Below are positions 25,375 through 33,596 of a DNA stretch of 64,000 nucleotides, piece after piece. Made by a program: the position numbers and the translations under genes. This DNA comes from Promicromonospora sp. AC04 (GTDB lineage: Bacteria > Actinomycetota > Actinomycetes > Actinomycetales > Cellulomonadaceae), in contig NZ_QBUG01000013.1 in NCBI RefSeq assembly GCF_003058225.1, positions 1-64,000 of the forward strand, written 5' to 3'. Below the pieces are notes generated by a model. It searched no databases, was not told the DNA's origin, and saw only the letters and a program-made list of their open reading frames with translations. Within the stretch, counting starts at the first letter, position 1. Every line of letters starts with the position of its first letter.

Positions 25375-26469
25375 GTGAACGAACTTGTCGCGCGCTTGCG
25401 TGCCGCCGGCTGTGTCTTCGCCGAGGACGAGGCGCGGATCCTGACCGAGGCCGCCGACGGCGACGCCGCGCGCCTCGAGGAGCTGACCGCCGCACGCGTC
25501 GGCGGGCTACCGCTGGAGCACCTCGTGGGCTGGGCCGAGCTCGACGGCCGCCGCTGGCTCGTGGCGCCCGGCGTCTTCGTGCCGCGGCAACGGTCGGAGC
25601 TACTGGTCCGGGAGGCGGCGGCGCGTGCGGCGGCGGGCTCGCCCACCGCCCCCGCCGCGGCTTCCGCCTCGTCCGACACCATCACCGCGTCCGACACCCC
25701 CGCGGCGTCGGGCACCCCCGCAGCGTCCGGCACCCCCGCAGCGTCCGGCACCCCCGCAGCGTCCGGCACCCCCGCAGCGTCCGGCACCCCCGCAGCGTCC
25801 GGCACCCCCGCGGCGTCCGACGAGGCAGTCCGCCCCGCTCCGGTGCTCCTCGTCGACCTGTGCTGTGGCTGCGGTGCGCTGGGCGGCGCGGTCGCGACCC
25901 GCCTCCTCGCGGCGGGGCACGACGTCGAGCTGCACGCCGCCGACGTCGACCCCACAGCCGTGACCTGCGCGCACGACAACCTCAAGGCGCTGGCCGATGA
26001 CGCCCCCGGTGTTGGTGCCCCGCAAGAAGCCCCCGCTCCGCCGCGCCGCTCGGTGGGACCCGCAGAGCTCGGCCGGCTCACCGCGCACACGTACACGGGT
26101 GACCTCGCCGAGCCCCTCCCGGCCGATGTCTGGGGGCGCGTCGACGTCCTCGTCGCGAACGCGCCGTACGTCCCGACCGAGGCGATCGGTTTGATGCCGC
26201 CCGAGGCCCGCGAGCACGAGCCGCACGTAGCACTCGACGGCGGAGACGACGGACTCGCGATCCTGCGCCGCGTGATCGACCTGGCCCCGAAGCTCCTGCG
26301 CCCAGGCGGACACCTGCTCGTCGAGACGGGCGAGGCCCAGGTGAGCGCCGCCGTCGGGCATCTGGAGGCGGCGGGACTGACTGCGACCGTCCTGTCGGAC
26401 GACGACCTGGGGGCGACAGCCCTGATCGGTACCCGGCCGGCAGCCCTCATCGGTACCCGGCAGGTGTAG
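25375..26469 (+). CDS. PrmC-related putative protein N5-glutamine methyltransferase
   Basis: This 364-residue class I methyltransferase has an N-terminal helical domain (1-85; GGLPLEHLVGWAELDGRRWL), SAM motif I VDLCCGCGALG (from about D161) and the substrate motif NAPYVPT (N262) in place of the NPPY of true PrmC. This NAPY form is typical of the PrmC-related family described as putative protein-(glutamine-N5) methyltransferases, whose substrate is unproven. Residues about 107-148 are a (GTPAAS)n linker encoded by an 18-bp tandem repeat, absent from family members I know. The C-terminus ends in a short imperfect ALIGTR duplication. Confidence 0.85.
   Translation: MNELVARLRAAGCVFAEDEARILTEAADGDAARLEELTAARVGGLPLEHLVGWAELDGRRWLVAPGVFVPRQRSELLVREAAARAAAGSPTAPAAASASSDTITASDTPAASGTPAASGTPAASGTPAASGTPAASGTPAASGTPAASDEAVRPAPVLLVDLCCGCGALGGAVATRLLAAGHDVELHAADVDPTAVTCAHDNLKALADDAPGVGAPQEAPAPPRRSVGPAELGRLTAHTYTGDLAEPLPADVWGRVDVLVANAPYVPTEAIGLMPPEAREHEPHVALDGGDDGLAILRRVIDLAPKLLRPGGHLLVETGEAQVSAAVGHLEAAGLTATVLSDDDLGATALIGTRPAALIGTRQV
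25693..25818 (+). repeat. 18-bp tandem repeat in the methyltransferase gene, 7 units
   Basis: Seven units of GGCACCCCCGCAGCGTCC, the middle five identical, encode GTPAAS hexapeptides between the helical and catalytic domains. Exact identity points to recent expansion. Copy changes keep the frame. Confidence 0.93.
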
Positions 26470-26561
26470 CCACGCACGAGTGCGCCGAGCAGGTGCGCGC
26501 CGGGGCCCTCGCGGGGTGACCGCACGAATTCGGGGTCGCCTCGCGGGGTGACCGTACGAGT

Positions 26562-26614
26562 TCGGGGTGTGTTGCTCTGCGTGGACATCGTCTACGCAGA
26601 GCAACACACCCCGA
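26562..26614. terminator. 25-bp hairpin between convergent methyltransferase and hemQ
   Basis: Arms 26562-26586 and 26590-26614 pair with one G-T wobble around an ATC loop. Sequence (CTGCGTGGAC/GTCTACGCAG at the apex) and placement match the hairpin at 15306-15370. Upstream, at about 26524, ACGAATTCGGGGT repeats the left foot of the arm. Confidence 0.82.
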
Positions 26615-26695
26615 TCAGGCAGTCACCCTCCGAGCCCGACACGCCGAGCGCGACACGCACCGGACGAACCCGAGGTGAGTCGGCCCGGGGTCGGG

Positions 26696-27517
26696 TCAGC
26701 TCAGGGGCTGGCGGGACGCCCAGGCCTCCAGGGAAGTGCGGGGGCCCGTGAAGAACGGGACCTCCTCGCGCACGTGGCGGCGAGCCTCGGTCGCCCGCAG
26801 GTCGCGCATCAGGTCGACGATGCGATGCAGCTCGTCGGCCTCGAAGGCGAGGATCCACTCGTAGTCGCCGAGCGCGAACGCCGAGACGGTGTTTGCCCGC
26901 ACGTCCTTGTAGCCGGCGGCCGCCATGCCGTGGTCGCGCAGCATGGTGCGGCGCTCGGCGTCGGGCAGGAGGTACCAGTCGTAGGAGCGCACGAACGGGT
27001 AGACGCAGATGTAGTCACGCGGCGCCTCGCCCGCGAGGAACGCGGGCACGTGCCCGCGGTTGAACTCGGCGGGGCGGTGCAGCGCGGCGACCGACCACAC
27101 CGGCTCCAGGGAGCGGCCCAGCTCGGACGCGCGCAGCCGCTGGTAGGCGCCCTGCACGGCCTCGATCGACGGGCCGTGGGTCCAGAGCATGAGGTCGGCG
27201 TCGGAGCGCAGGCCGCCCACGTCGTACCAGCCGCGGGTCACGAGGTCCCCGGAGGTCGCGGCCGGGTCGGAACCCCCGCCGACGGCGGACTCGGCGTCGG
27301 CCACCACTGCCTTGCGCTCGCCCTCGTCCGCCGGGAGCGTCTCGGTCACGGAGAAGACCGAGAACATCGTGTACCGGATGCTGTCGTTGATGGCGGCGGT
27401 GTCGATCTCCTGGCCGGTGTCCCCGTGCACGTGGCCGTGGGTTCCCTCGGTGCCGGGCGCGTCAGTGCCGCGCGCGTCCGCGCCGGGTGCGTTGATGCCG
27501 GAAGCTTCGGTGCTCAT
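26696..27517 (-). CDS. hemQ: coproheme decarboxylase (HemQ/ChdC, chlorite-dismutase family)
   Basis: This 273-residue protein of the chlorite dismutase family converts coproheme to heme b with peroxide, the last step of the coproporphyrin-dependent pathway. The family core runs from about 45 to 273. It shows the [13 protein letters not shown] strand and the [18 protein letters not shown] helix carrying the proximal His. An N-terminal 45-residue Gly/His/Asp-rich tail ([13 protein letters not shown]) is a local feature. ATG 27517 overlaps the ferrochelatase stop by 4 bases, so the two heme enzymes are coupled. Confidence 0.92.
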   Translation of the reverse strand: MSTEASGINAPGADARGTDAPGTEGTHGHVHGDTGQEIDTAAINDSIRYTMFSVFSVTETLPADEGERKAVVADAESAVGGGSDPAATSGDLVTRGWYDVGGLRSDADLMLWTHGPSIEAVQGAYQRLRASELGRSLEPVWSVAALHRPAEFNRGHVPAFLAGEAPRDYICVYPFVRSYDWYLLPDAERRTMLRDHGMAAAGYKDVRANTVSAFALGDYEWILAFEADELHRIVDLMRDLRATEARRHVREEVPFFTGPRTSLEAWASRQPLS

Positions 27518-28668
27518 CGGTGCATGTCCTCGCTGCAGAGTGCCGGGATGCCGCTGGGCTCCTCGTGCCGCCGCAGGCAGCAGTCGGGGGGCGTCACGGA
27601 CGGGAAGGCGGGCAGAGCACCCACCGTAGCCTCGTCTACCTGCTCGCCTCGGGCGAGACCCGCCCGCTCGACGATCAGGTCCACCAGGCCCTGGACGAAC
27701 GGCGCGCGCGTACCGACGGTGCCGGCGCGCACGGCGGTCATGCCGAGTTCGGCGGCCGTCGCGAGCGCCTCGGTGTCGAGGTCGTAGACGACCTCCATGT
27801 GGTCGCTCACGAACCCGATCGGCGAGAGCACCACGCTCCGCAGGCCCGCCTCGGCGCGCTCGGTGAGCAGGTCGTTCACGTCGGGCTCGAGCCACGGCTG
27901 GCTCGGCGGGCCGGAGCGCGAGCAGTACGCCAGCTCCCACTCGACGGCGTGCCCGAGCTGCTCGCCGACGGCGGCCGCGACCAGCGCCGCGACGTCCAGG
28001 TGCTGCTCGGAGTAGGTCGCGTGCCCCACGCCGGACGCCGCCTCCATGGTCTCCGGGATCGAGTGCGTCACGAAGACCAGCTTCGCGTCGGCCCCCGAGC
28101 CGCCCTTCGCCTCGAGCTCGGCGTAGGCCTCGACGACGGCGTCGACGTTGGCCTGCACGAAGCCCGGGTGGTTGAAGTAGGCGCGGACCTTGTCGAACTG
28201 CACGCCCGTAGACCCGTCGGGCCCGAGCTGTCCCCGCTTGTCGAGCGTGGTCGCGAGGTCCTCGCGGTACTGGCGACAGCCCGAGTACGACGAGTAGGCG
28301 CTGGTCACGAGCGCGACGGCGCGCTCGGCGCCCAGCTTCTCCAGCTCGTCGAGCGCGTCGCTCGTGTACGGCTCCCAGTTGCGGTTGCCCCACACGACCG
28401 GCAGGTCGATGCCACGGGCGGCGAGCTCGGCCTCGAGCGCCGCCTTGAGCGCGAGGTTCTGCTCGTTGATGGGGCTCTTGCCGCCGAACCCGTAGTAGTG
28501 CTCGCCCACCTGCTCGAGCCGCTCGTCCGGGATGCCCTTGCCCGCGGTGACGTTGCGCAGGAACGGCACCACGTCCTCAGGTTTGTTCGGGCCACCGAAG
28601 GAGTAGAGCAGGAGGGCGTCGTACGGCGCGGCGTCGTGCGCCGCTGGCTGGGGGAAATTCGCGGGCAT
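27514..28668 (-). CDS. hemH: coproporphyrin ferrochelatase (CpfC/HemH)
   Basis: This 384-residue ferrochelatase inserts Fe(II) into coproporphyrin III. Visible motifs are [19 protein letters not shown] at the start, [17 protein letters not shown], the catalytic His in [10 protein letters not shown] and the Glu region in [16 protein letters not shown]. Cys in SGCRQY plus a C-terminal cluster ([17 protein letters not shown]) match the pattern of ligands for the [2Fe-2S] cluster found in some actinobacterial ferrochelatases. It is first in the operon with hemQ. ATG 28668 was chosen over GTG 28674; neither has a strong ribosome site. Confidence 0.92.
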   Translation of the reverse strand: MPANFPQPAAHDAAPYDALLLYSFGGPNKPEDVVPFLRNVTAGKGIPDERLEQVGEHYYGFGGKSPINEQNLALKAALEAELAARGIDLPVVWGNRNWEPYTSDALDELEKLGAERAVALVTSAYSSYSGCRQYREDLATTLDKRGQLGPDGSTGVQFDKVRAYFNHPGFVQANVDAVVEAYAELEAKGGSGADAKLVFVTHSIPETMEAASGVGHATYSEQHLDVAALVAAAVGEQLGHAVEWELAYCSRSGPPSQPWLEPDVNDLLTERAEAGLRSVVLSPIGFVSDHMEVVYDLDTEALATAAELGMTAVRAGTVGTRAPFVQGLVDLIVERAGLARGEQVDEATVGALPAFPSVTPPDCCLRRHEEPSGIPALCSEDMHR

Positions 28669-28763
28669 GCGCACATCTTTCCACCGTCCGGCGTGCCGTT
28701 CCGCCCTGAGCGGGGCGAACGGGACGTGACATCGAAGCGACGTCCTGTCAGAACCGCTCGCAC

Positions 28764-28805
28764 GTGTCAGACCCGGGGGTCGCTCGGGTGACCTGCACGT
28801 CCGAC
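28764..28805. terminator. imperfect TGTCAGAC-family hairpin after the lysR gene
   Basis: GTGTCAGACC (from 28764) opposes GTCCGAC (to 28805), with an inner CCGGG/CTCGG stem. Its right half GGTGACCTGCACGTCCGAC nearly repeats that of the hairpin at 40.6 kb. It starts 4 bases beyond the lysR stop and could also affect the hemH promoter. Confidence 0.45.
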
Positions 28806-28808
28806 CAC

Positions 28809-29687
28809 TCACTGCGTAGCATGCACGTTTCCTTCCCGCAGGCGCTCCCGCAAGCCCGGGAGCGCGTCGACCAGTGTCGACGGCGCCGGGCTCCGGGTCA
28901 CCATCGAGAGGATCACCCGTCCGCGGGTCGGCGCGGGCACGGTCCGGTCGCCCGGGGCCGCATACCAGCGCGCCACCATGTCAGGCACGACGGCGGCGCA
29001 ACGCCGCTCTCGCGCCGTCCGGACAGCAGCCTCCGCGGTCGCGCCGGGCCGGGCGTGCGCGCCCAGGTCCGTGAGCCTCCGGTGCAGGGCGTCGGCCGTG
29101 AGGTCCAGCGGGCAGTAGACGACGGTCTGCCCGGTGTAGGGGCGGCGGCCCGAGCCGGGTGCGGGGGCGCCGTCGGGCAGGAGCGTGACCAGGTCGTGCC
29201 GCCCCACCTCGGTGACCAGCAGGCCGCGCGCTATCGGGACCTGCTTCGCTATCGACACGAACGCCGCGTCGAGCGTGCCGCGCTCCACCCACTCCAGCAG
29301 CCGGGGCCCGTGCTCCACCTCCGGCTGCACCACGACGTCGTCGAGCAGCACGTCGAGCGCCGCGAACAGCGTGCCCGCGACGCTCGGGAACGCCCCGACC
29401 GACACCGTGCGCGACTGCGCCGCCGACAGCGTGCGCTCGACGATCGCGCCCAGGTGGTCGAGCACGTGCGCGGCCTGGTCGCAGAACTCCCGCCCCGCCG
29501 CCGTCGGCCGCGCGCCGGTGGTGTCCCGGTCGAAGAGGCTGACACCCACGCGGCGCTCCAGCGCGGCCAGCCGCTGGCTCGCCGAGGGCTGGCTAACCAG
29601 CAGCTCGCGGGCGGCCGCGCCGAGCGAGCCGTGCCGTGCGACGGCGTCGACCAGCCGGAGGTCGTCGACCGTGGGATATGAGGTCAT
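28809..29687 (-). CDS. LysR-family transcription regulator
   Basis: This 292-residue regulator has an N-terminal winged helix (TVDDLRLVDAVARHGSLGAA, then SQPSASQRLAALERRVG) and a substrate-binding domain from about residue 90. It is divergent from an MFS permease gene with only 72 bases between, so it most likely controls that permease. TAGGCT sits 6 bases before the ATG, giving a leaderless message. The effector is not evident. Confidence 0.87.
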   Translation of the reverse strand: MTSYPTVDDLRLVDAVARHGSLGAAARELLVSQPSASQRLAALERRVGVSLFDRDTTGARPTAAGREFCDQAAHVLDHLGAIVERTLSAAQSRTVSVGAFPSVAGTLFAALDVLLDDVVVQPEVEHGPRLLEWVERGTLDAAFVSIAKQVPIARGLLVTEVGRHDLVTLLPDGAPAPGSGRRPYTGQTVVYCPLDLTADALHRRLTDLGAHARPGATAEAAVRTARERRCAAVVPDMVARWYAAPGDRTVPAPTRGRVILSMVTRSPAPSTLVDALPGLRERLREGNVHATQ

Positions 29688-29693
29688 AGCACC

Positions 29694-29699
29694 AGCCTA
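29694..29699 (-). promoter_or_regulatory. leaderless -10 element of the lysR gene
   Basis: TAGGCT on the reverse strand ends 6 bases before the ATG at 29687. Confidence 0.6.
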
Positions 29700-29759
29700 T
29701 GTCTGGTCGTTCGCGGACGCCGTCTACCGGCCGCCCCGGAGCCGCCGCAGGATGGCGCT

Positions 29760-31112
29760 GTGCCCCACCCACACCTCGTCACGCTGACCGCCACTACCTT
29801 CGTCACCTGGGCCGGCCAGCGGATCACCGCCGTCGCGCTGCCGCTGGTCGCGCTCGAACAGACCGGGGATGCCTGGACCACCGGGCTCGTCGGCGGCTTC
29901 GCCGGCCTACCGCTGCTCACCTCCGCATGGTGGGGACGGCGCCTCCGGTCGCGCCTTAAGTCGGGGCGCGCGCTCGCCGTCCTGCTCGGCGTCCAGGTCC
30001 TCGGGCTGGTCCTGGTGCCGGTCGCGGCGGCCTCCGTCGGCGTCGGCGCGGTAATGCTGTGCGCGTCGGGGCTGGTCACGGGCGCGACGGCCGCGATGCT
30101 CGCGCCCGCGCAGCGCGCGCTGACCGCCGACCTGGCCGAGCTCCCCGGGAACCCGCCGGGCGTGGGTGCCCGGGCGCTCGCCTGGCAGGACCTCGCGCAC
30201 CGCTCGTCCATGATCTTCGCGCCGGCGCTCGGTGCGTGGCTGCTGGTCGCCTGGGGCGCCGAGCCGCTTCTGTGGTGCGAGGCAGCGGCGGTCGCGCTGA
30301 GCGCGGTGGCGATGGCGACGGTCCCGGCCGCGCACCGCGGCTCGAGCGCTTCCTGGGACGAGGGCGTCTCCCCGAGCGAAGACATCGAGACCCCGGCGGG
30401 ACCCGACGCACCGAACCGACCGGGCGCGGCGGGACTCGACGAGCCCGGTCGGCAGGACCCTCCCGACACCGTCCCGTCCGTACGCAGCGTGCTGCGCGCC
30501 CACCCGGACCTGGCGGTAGGCATCGGGCTGGCGGGGATCGGCGGCATCACCTGGTTCGCGTTCACGCTGGGCCTCGCCCTGCTCGGGGCCGAGCTCGACC
30601 GGCCCGGCGAGCTGATCGCCGCGGGCATGACCGGCTACGGCGTCGCGACCGTCGGCGTGTCGTTCGTGGTGCCGCTCGTGATCCACCGGGTGCCGCGCGT
30701 CCCGGCGATCGTGGTGTCGTGGGTGATGCTCGGGGCCGCTTACCTGGCGCTGCCAATGGCCGCGCCGAACCTGCTGGCGGTCGGCCTGGTGTCCGCCGTC
30801 GGCGGCAGCACCATGCCGTTCGGTATCGCGGCGCTCAACGCGCTCATCGTCGACCGGACCACCGGCGCCGAGCGGAGCGCCGCGTTCACCGCGGAGACCG
30901 TGCTGCACAGCGGCGGCGCCTCGGTCGGGCTGCTCGTGGGCGGGGCGCTGATCGGCGCGTTCGGCGCGGGCCCGGTCCTGGTGGTGACGGGGCTGATGCA
31001 GGTGGTAGCAGCCCTCGCCGCGGCGTCATGGCTGCGTGCCGCGCGAGCCGGCCAGGAGCCGGTCCTCGCCCCGCCCCGCCAGGGCGGGGCCCGGCTCCGG
31101 GAAGCGGGCTGA
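29760..31112 (+). CDS. MFS transporter
   Basis: This 450-residue membrane protein has about 11-12 hydrophobic helices in two halves, split by a polar loop at about 195-240 that is rich in Pro, Gly and Asp. The opening TATTFVTWAGQRITAVALPL and the segment GATAAMLAPAQRALTADL resemble major facilitator exporters of the type that carry drugs or metabolites. AGGATGG lies upstream of the GTG at 29760. It is divergent from a LysR gene that is the probable regulator. Substrate is unknown. Confidence 0.85.
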   Translation: MPHPHLVTLTATTFVTWAGQRITAVALPLVALEQTGDAWTTGLVGGFAGLPLLTSAWWGRRLRSRLKSGRALAVLLGVQVLGLVLVPVAAASVGVGAVMLCASGLVTGATAAMLAPAQRALTADLAELPGNPPGVGARALAWQDLAHRSSMIFAPALGAWLLVAWGAEPLLWCEAAAVALSAVAMATVPAAHRGSSASWDEGVSPSEDIETPAGPDAPNRPGAAGLDEPGRQDPPDTVPSVRSVLRAHPDLAVGIGLAGIGGITWFAFTLGLALLGAELDRPGELIAAGMTGYGVATVGVSFVVPLVIHRVPRVPAIVVSWVMLGAAYLALPMAAPNLLAVGLVSAVGGSTMPFGIAALNALIVDRTTGAERSAAFTAETVLHSGGASVGLLVGGALIGAFGAGPVLVVTGLMQVVAALAAASWLRAARAGQEPVLAPPRQGGARLREAG

Positions 31113-31124
31113 CGTCGGCGCTGT

Positions 31125-31211
31125 CGAGGTCGGCAGCTTGCATCGACGTCGGCACTTTGCATCGGGATCGGCACAGGCCTGGACCGATCTCGATGCCAAG
31201 TACCGACCTCG
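31125..31211. terminator. GATCGGTCC-family hairpin between convergent MFS and glycerate kinase genes
   Basis: An outer 9-bp perfect stem (CGAGGTCGG 31125-31133 with 31203-31211) and an inner 17-bp stem with two mismatches (31155-31171 with 31184-31200) enclose CAGGCCTG. Two imperfect copies of the TTGCATCG segment lie on the left side. It shares TGGACCGATCTCGATGC with the palindrome at 48.0 kb. Confidence 0.65.
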
Positions 31212-31216
31212 CGAGG

Positions 31217-32365
31217 TTATCGGCTGGCGGTGACCAGGCTCGTCACCGCGGCCGCGATGTCGCGCAGGCGGGGCGCGGTGCGGGCGATCAGGTCGTCCAG
31301 CTCGACCGGGCCGGGCGCTATCGAGAACGCGGCGGCGATCCCGGCCGCGCGGGCCAGCGCCTCCGGGAGCAGCACCTGACCCGCCACGACGACGACGGGC
31401 GGCCGGGTCGGCGACGCCGCGGCGAGGCGTGCGACGCCGTCGGCCACCTTGCCGTTGACCGACTGGGAGTCGAAGGACCCCTCCCCCGTGATCACCAGGT
31501 CGGCGTCCGCGAGCGCGGCGGGCAGGCCGACCGCCTCGGCGACGAGCACGGCGCCCGGCGTGGTCTCGGCACCGAGCACGGCGATCAGGCCGGCGGGGAC
31601 GCCACCCGCCGCACCGGCACCGGGGATCTCGGCTACAACGGTCCCGGTCTCCCGTTCCAGCACCTCCGCCCAGTGCCGAAGCGCGCCGTCGAGAAACTCG
31701 GCCTCGCCGTCGCGCGCGCCCTTCTGCGGCCCGAACACGTACGCCGCACCGTGCTCGCCCACCAGCGGGTTGGTGACGTCGACGGCGAGCCGCCAGCGCA
31801 CCTCGCGTGCTCGTGGGTGCAGCCCGGACAGGTCGAGGGAAGCCACCGAGGCCAGCCCTTCGCCGCCGTCGGGCACCGGGCTGCCGGCGGCGTCGAGGAG
31901 GCGCGCCCCGAGTCCGGTCAGGATGCCGGCGCCGCCGTCCGTGGAGGCGGAGCCGCCGAGGCAGACGAGGATCTCGGCGACGCCGGCGTCGAGCGCGGCA
32001 CGCAGGACGTCGCCGGTGCCGCGGGTGCTCGCGTGCAGCGGCTGCAGGGGAGCGTCCGAGACACGGGGTAGCCCGCTGGCCTCGGCGAGCTCGACCACGG
32101 CGGTCCGCCCGTCGGGCGACACCGCCCACCGGGCCGACGTCGGCCGCCCGATCGCGTCCACCGTCTCCGTGACCCGGGCGTCCCCGCCCCAGACGGCGAG
32201 CAGCGCGTCGAGGGTGCCCTCGCCGCCGTCGGCCATGGGCAGGCGTGTGACGACGGCGTCCGGGGCCGCGTCGAGCACCCCGTCGGCAACGGCGGACGCG
32301 ACCTCGGACGCGGACAGGCTCCCCTTGAACGAGTCTGGGCAGACGACGACGCGCAGCGGCTTCAC
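31217..32365 (-). CDS. glxK: glycerate kinase (GlxK family)
   Basis: This 382-residue kinase phosphorylates glycerate. Family signatures are CPDSFKGSLSA at the start, PMADGGEGTLDAL, the central GGSASTDGGAGILTGLGARLL and TGEGSFDSQSVNGKVADGVA near the end. The GTG at 32365 lies 6 bases from TACGAT, so it is read leaderless. It is followed by a long hairpin where it converges on the MFS gene, and lies just downstream of alanine dehydrogenase on the same strand, although it has its own promoter. A link to glyoxylate or serine breakdown is inferred from the family. Confidence 0.92.
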   Translation of the reverse strand: MKPLRVVVCPDSFKGSLSASEVASAVADGVLDAAPDAVVTRLPMADGGEGTLDALLAVWGGDARVTETVDAIGRPTSARWAVSPDGRTAVVELAEASGLPRVSDAPLQPLHASTRGTGDVLRAALDAGVAEILVCLGGSASTDGGAGILTGLGARLLDAAGSPVPDGGEGLASVASLDLSGLHPRAREVRWRLAVDVTNPLVGEHGAAYVFGPQKGARDGEAEFLDGALRHWAEVLERETGTVVAEIPGAGAAGGVPAGLIAVLGAETTPGAVLVAEAVGLPAALADADLVITGEGSFDSQSVNGKVADGVARLAAASPTRPPVVVVAGQVLLPEALARAAGIAAAFSIAPGPVELDDLIARTAPRLRDIAAAVTSLVTASR

Positions 32366-32371
32366 GCGCCG

Positions 32372-32377
32372 ATCGTA
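32372..32377 (-). promoter_or_regulatory. leaderless -10 element of glycerate kinase
   Basis: TACGAT on the reverse strand ends 6 bases before GTG 32365. Confidence 0.6.
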
Positions 32378-32391
32378 GGCCGTGGCGGGTG

Positions 32392-33510
32392 TCAGTCCGC
32401 CAGGATCTCGGCCACCGGAACCACCTCGGCGCCGAACGCCTCGGCCACGCCTGCGTTGGTGATGCGCCCCGCATGGGTGCTCAGTCCCGCGGCGAGCGCG
32501 GCGTCGGCGCGCAGCGCGTCCCGCCAGCCCTTGTCCGCGAGCGCGGCGACGTACGGCAGCGTCGCGTTGGTCAGCGCGCGGGTCGACGTCGCGGGCACCG
32601 CTCCGGGCATGTTCGCGACGCAGTAGTAGAGGGTGTCGTGCACGGCGAAGGTCGGGGCGTCGTGCGTGGTGGGGTGCGAGTGCTCGAAGCAGCCGCCCTG
32701 GTCGATGGCGATGTCGACGAGCACGGCGCCGGGCTTCATCGCCTTGACCATGGCGTCGGTGACGAGCTTGGGCGCGGCCGCGCCGGGAACCAGGACCGAC
32801 CCGATGACGAGGTCCGCGGACTCGACCTGCTCCGCGACCTCGTAGGTCGTCGACGCGCGGGTGGCGACTGCCCCGCCGAACCGCGCCTCGAGGCGGCGCA
32901 GCGCAGGCAGGGACACGTCCAGGACGGTGACGTCGGCGCCCATGCCGAGCGCGTTCGCGGCCGCGTGCTCGCCGGCCACACCGCCGCCGATCACGACGAC
33001 CTTCGCCTTGGGCGTGCCGGGCACGCCGCCCATGAGCACCCCGGTGCCGCCCTGCGGCCGCATCAGGTGGTAGGCCCCGACCTGCGCGGACAGTCGTCCG
33101 GCGACCTCGCTCATGGGGCTGAGCAGCGGGAGCGAGCGGTCGGGCAGCTGGACGGTCTCGTAGGCGATGGCGGTGGTTCCCGCGGCGAGGAGTGCGTCGG
33201 TGCAGGGTGCGGACGCCGCGAGGTGCAGGTAGGTGAAGAGCGTCAGGTCGGGCCGCATGAGCGCGTACTCGGGCTCGATCGGCTCCTTGACCTTGACCAG
33301 CAGGTCGGCGGTGGCCCAGACCTCCTCGGCCGTGTCGACGGTGCGCGCGCCGGCGAGCCGGTACGCGTCGTCGGTGAAGCCGGAGCCCTGCCCGGCGCCG
33401 GCCTGCACCAGCACGTCGTGGCCCCGGCGGACCAGCTCGTGGGCGCCGGCGGGCGTGAGCGCGACCCGGCTCTCGTTGTTCTTGATCTCCGTGGGGACGC
33501 CAACGTTCAT
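32392..33510 (-). CDS. ald: alanine dehydrogenase
   Basis: This 372-residue NAD-dependent enzyme interconverts alanine and pyruvate plus ammonia. Catalytic residues K75 (KVKEP) and H96 (TYLHLA) fall at the canonical positions, and the NAD loop is VVVIGGGVAGEHAA. The start MNVGVPTEIKNNESRVALTP is diagnostic. TACCGT lies 6 bases before the ATG, so the message is leaderless. A LysR-type gene is divergent across 86 bases holding a CCGAA-N7-TTCGG inverted repeat, so it is the likely regulator. Confidence 0.95.
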   Translation of the reverse strand: MNVGVPTEIKNNESRVALTPAGAHELVRRGHDVLVQAGAGQGSGFTDDAYRLAGARTVDTAEEVWATADLLVKVKEPIEPEYALMRPDLTLFTYLHLAASAPCTDALLAAGTTAIAYETVQLPDRSLPLLSPMSEVAGRLSAQVGAYHLMRPQGGTGVLMGGVPGTPKAKVVVIGGGVAGEHAAANALGMGADVTVLDVSLPALRRLEARFGGAVATRASTTYEVAEQVESADLVIGSVLVPGAAAPKLVTDAMVKAMKPGAVLVDIAIDQGGCFEHSHPTTHDAPTFAVHDTLYYCVANMPGAVPATSTRALTNATLPYVAALADKGWRDALRADAALAAGLSTHAGRITNAGVAEAFGAEVVPVAEILAD

Positions 33511-33516
33511 GGTGTG

Positions 33517-33522
33517 ACGGTA
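33517..33522 (-). promoter_or_regulatory. leaderless -10 element of ald
   Basis: TACCGT on the reverse strand ends 6 bases before the ATG at 33510. Confidence 0.5.
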
Positions 33523-33556
33523 AGCACAGTGCCGTGTTCGGGTCCAGGCCACGTTC

Positions 33557-33573
33557 CCGAATAGAATGTTCGG
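33557..33573. promoter_or_regulatory. LysR-type binding site candidate between ald and lysR
   Basis: CCGAA-N7-TTCGG is a perfect interrupted inverted repeat of LysR-box size. It encloses TAGAAT (33562-33567), a good -10 for the lysR gene, so binding would also give autoregulation. Confidence 0.55.
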
Positions 33574-33596
33574 CTAACCTGCACAATGATGGGCCC

